Below are positions 30,060 through 32,279 of a DNA stretch of 32,279 bases, one piece after another. Both the position numbers and the translations under genes were made by a program. This DNA is from CAG-882 sp050874385 (GTDB lineage: Bacteria; Bacillota; Clostridia; Lachnospirales; Lachnospiraceae). A model generated the notes under the pieces. The model did no database searches, was not told where the DNA came from, and saw only the letters and a program-made list of their open reading frames with translations. Position 1 is the stretch's first letter; each line of letters starts with the position of its first letter. The stretch is taken from positions 1 through 32,279 of the forward strand of contig JBNMKO010000028.1 in the NCBI GenBank assembly GCA_050874385.1. Direction: 5' to 3'.

Positions 30060-32264
30060 GTGAAAAACAGGGACAAAAAATTAAAATTAATCTTGTTGAT
30101 ATGTGATATCGTGCTGATTACGGTGACAATAGCTGCGGTGGTTATATATTCGGGGCACATTAGAAAATCCCAGATGGAGATAAAGACAGAGGATTTTATA
30201 AGGACGATTGAGACTATGAAACAGGTATCGCAAAATTACCTGAACAGCGAGAGGGGATATGTAAAGGACTGGGCGGCATATATTTCCGGGCATGATATGA
30301 GCATGGATGAGGCGCTTGAGTTTGTGCGGGCTGTCAACACCAACAGGGAGCGCTTTGTGCATATTGTGGATATGGAGTCGTATGAGGCATACTCGTCGTA
30401 CTATCCAAAGGGGCAGGAGTGTATCGACACATACGTCAAATATAAGGACAGCAGTGTGGAGGCGGAGCTTCCGTTTTCCGATATAATGCAGAGTATGTTT
30501 GAGGGGACGAATGAGGAGTTTGCGGTTCTCGGAAAATATCGCATTAAGGAGACGCAGGCGACGGGTGTCGGAATTGGCACAAGGGTAACTTTGCGCACTG
30601 AGGATGGCACGAAGGATTATCTTATGCTCAGAATTATTCCTACAGATGAGCTGAAAAGGTCATGGGTTTTTCCGGTGGAGTATTCCTCCGCGGAGGTGGG
30701 AATTATAACCACCTCGGGGGATTATGTTATCCAGTCCGCGTCGATGAAATCGCTAAATTTTCCAGAATATATCCGAGGATACAATTTTCAGGATGATTAC
30801 AATGCCGGGGAGGCGCTAAGACAGCAGCTTCAGACTACACAGAGTGGAATACTTGAGTACAAGAATTTCAGGGGGACAGACTGCCTGTGGTACTATTCGT
30901 CTTTTAGTGAGGAGTCATCGCTCGATATTTTGGGAGTGCTGAATATTGATGAGCTTGGTGCTTCAATGGACGCATGGTATATCGTTGTGATAGTATGCGG
31001 TGCGCTTATAGTACTGGTGGCGGTGAATGGAGTGTATCTTCTGACAATCAACCGCCGTCTGAGGGAGGCGGCGCGAGCTTCGGAGCAGGCGTGCAGGGCA
31101 AAGACGCAGTTTCTCTCGGCAATGTCGCATGACATAAGGACACCGTTAAATGCCGTTATGGGTATGATGGAGATAGCAAAGAAAAAGTCGGATAATTCAA
31201 GTTATGTCACAGAGTGCATGGACAAGGGAATTAATTCGGGAAAACAGCTTTTGACGCTTATCAACGATGTACTCGACATATCGAGGATAGAGAGCGGCAA
31301 GTTTACGCTCAACATGGAAAAGGTATCTATTGTAGATATGGTACATGATTTGACACAGATGCTTGAGCCTGACATTGAGCGCAAAAAACTTCGGTTTGAG
31401 TGTGACATTGACTCTCTGACTTACAAATATGTCATGGCTGACAGGATGAGGCTTAACCAGATTTATGTAAATCTTTTGTCAAATGCGGTGAAGTACACGG
31501 ATGCGGGCGGAAAGATTATTCTTCGCATGTATGAGGAGGAAATTCCGGACAATACCCGTGACACAAGACTTGTGTTCTATGTGGAGGATACGGGTATTGG
31601 CATGACGGAGGAATTTCAGAAAAATATGTACAACACCTTTTCAAGAGAGGTCAAAACTCAGGTAAATGCCACACAGGGAACGGGACTTGGTCTGTCAATC
31701 GTTAAGCAGGTGGTGGATTTGATGAACGGAACAATCGAGTGCCAAAGCGCGCCGGGTAAGGGAACAGCGTTTACGGTTCGCATAGACCTGCCTATAATTG
31801 AGGGCGGCGAGGAGAGTGTTTTGGACAGCGTACAGACACAAAGCGTTGAAGGCATGCACCTGTTGATTGCCGAGGACAATGAGCTGAACTGGGAGATTGC
31901 AAATGAGCTTCTTTTGGAGCGGCAAATCAAATGTGACCACGCCGAAAACGGTCAGGAGTGCATAGATATGCTGACAAAATCACCTGCCGGAACATACGAT
32001 GCCGTACTCATGGACGTGCACATGCCTGTGATGGACGGGCTTGAGGCGACCAAGACAATTAGGCTGCTGTCGGACGATGCGCTTTGCAAAATTCCTATCG
32101 TTGCGATGACGGCGGATGCCTTTGCGGAGGATGTGCAGTCTTGCATTGAGTGTGGGATGAATGGGCATATTGCAAAGCCTATTGATATCGACAAACTTAT
32201 AGAGTATCTTGTAAAAATTAAAAATAAAAATTTTAATATAAATAGGCAGATACTTAAAATGTAA
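30060..32264 (+). CDS. Hybrid sensor histidine kinase with C-terminal receiver
   Basis: The GTG start has GGAG about 9 bases upstream. The 734-residue protein has a membrane helix (about 10-32), a large extracytoplasmic sensor region (about 33-305), a second membrane helix (306-330), then HisKA with His357 in 'FLSAMSHDIRTPLNAVMGMM'. The ATPase has 'NLLSNAVKYTDAGG', 'VEDTGIGM' and 'GTGLGLSIVKQVV'. A receiver domain follows, with 'LLIAEDNELNWEIANELL', phospho-acceptor Asp652 in 'VLMDVHMPVMDG' and the Lys in 'HIAKPIDIDKL'. It has no DNA-binding output, so it must act through the internal receiver, phosphotransfer or interaction. Its place after a galactose sensing operon suggests it modulates the same response, but it may be separate. 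Confidence 0.93.
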   Translation: MKNRDKKLKLILLICDIVLITVTIAAVVIYSGHIRKSQMEIKTEDFIRTIETMKQVSQNYLNSERGYVKDWAAYISGHDMSMDEALEFVRAVNTNRERFVHIVDMESYEAYSSYYPKGQECIDTYVKYKDSSVEAELPFSDIMQSMFEGTNEEFAVLGKYRIKETQATGVGIGTRVTLRTEDGTKDYLMLRIIPTDELKRSWVFPVEYSSAEVGIITTSGDYVIQSASMKSLNFPEYIRGYNFQDDYNAGEALRQQLQTTQSGILEYKNFRGTDCLWYYSSFSEESSLDILGVLNIDELGASMDAWYIVVIVCGALIVLVAVNGVYLLTINRRLREAARASEQACRAKTQFLSAMSHDIRTPLNAVMGMMEIAKKKSDNSSYVTECMDKGINSGKQLLTLINDVLDISRIESGKFTLNMEKVSIVDMVHDLTQMLEPDIERKKLRFECDIDSLTYKYVMADRMRLNQIYVNLLSNAVKYTDAGGKIILRMYEEEIPDNTRDTRLVFYVEDTGIGMTEEFQKNMYNTFSREVKTQVNATQGTGLGLSIVKQVVDLMNGTIECQSAPGKGTAFTVRIDLPIIEGGEESVLDSVQTQSVEGMHLLIAEDNELNWEIANELLLERQIKCDHAENGQECIDMLTKSPAGTYDAVLMDVHMPVMDGLEATKTIRLLSDDALCKIPIVAMTADAFAEDVQSCIECGMNGHIAKPIDIDKLIEYLVKIKNKNFNINRQILKM

Positions 32265-32279
32265 AAGAGGATTTGCTTA

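Noticed and set aside
1..32279. tRNA, rRNA or CRISPR loci
   Set aside because: No cloverleaf-like gene, rRNA segment or regularly spaced repeat array was recognised on reading both strands; gaps between genes are short and mostly explained by terminators and promoters.

Overview
The window looks like chromosome from a Gram-positive, low-to-moderate GC Clostridia, most likely a gut Lachnospiraceae of the Roseburia/Agathobacter/Butyrivibrio type. This rests on strong AGGAGG-type ribosome sites, frequent GTG/TTG starts, lipobox lipoproteins instead of outer-membrane genes, YesM-type sensor kinases paired with AraC-type response regulators, and an Mgl galactose transporter. No rRNA, tRNA or CRISPR array was recognised. 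All family calls were made by eye from the sequence, with no database search.

Bases 1-3720 are a patchwork of accessory DNA: a HigB/HigA-type toxin-antitoxin pair (antitoxin cut by the window edge), a fragment resembling the start of topoisomerase III, an Rrf2 regulator whose tail runs into the degraded end of an ABC exporter ATPase, a deleted IS3-family element, and an AT-rich two-gene unit of unknown function (glycine-zipper membrane protein plus a 472-residue partner) closed by a good terminator. Bases 3745-5625 hold a MarR regulator and a MATE exporter on the minus strand, with tandem operator-like palindromes over the promoter.

Bases 5748-10716 form a thiol/amino-acid operon: a Cys-containing leader peptide embedded in an apparent transcription attenuator, a glutathionyl-hydroquinone-reductase-like enzyme, a three-gene polar amino acid (probably cystine-type) ABC importer and a tandem GNAT protein. 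A dense cluster of palindromes (10714-10857) separates it from an M20 peptidase. Bases 12318-18856 carry a LuxR-type regulator, a membrane protein with a LURP-one/Tubby-like domain, a lipoprotein, a small orphan protein framed by 29-bp inverted repeats, and a clostripain-family (C11) lipoprotein protease.

Bases 19071-32264 form a galactose uptake and sensing locus: mglB, mglA, mglC, then an AraC-type response regulator, a YesM-type kinase, two sugar-binding-protein homologues, a hypothetical protein and a hybrid sensor kinase. The most striking observation is that the transporter's binding protein (19178-20431) appears circularly permuted. The segment that forms the N-terminus of ordinary galactose-binding proteins sits at its C-terminus, yet the expected sugar-contact residues are all present. 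A normally ordered homologue lies in the same window (28244-29281) and makes the comparison direct. The permease of the same transporter carries an extra cytoplasmic coiled-coil region of about 215 residues. The two kinases, the response regulator and the two binding proteins probably sense galactose or a related sugar outside the cell and drive expression of the transporter.
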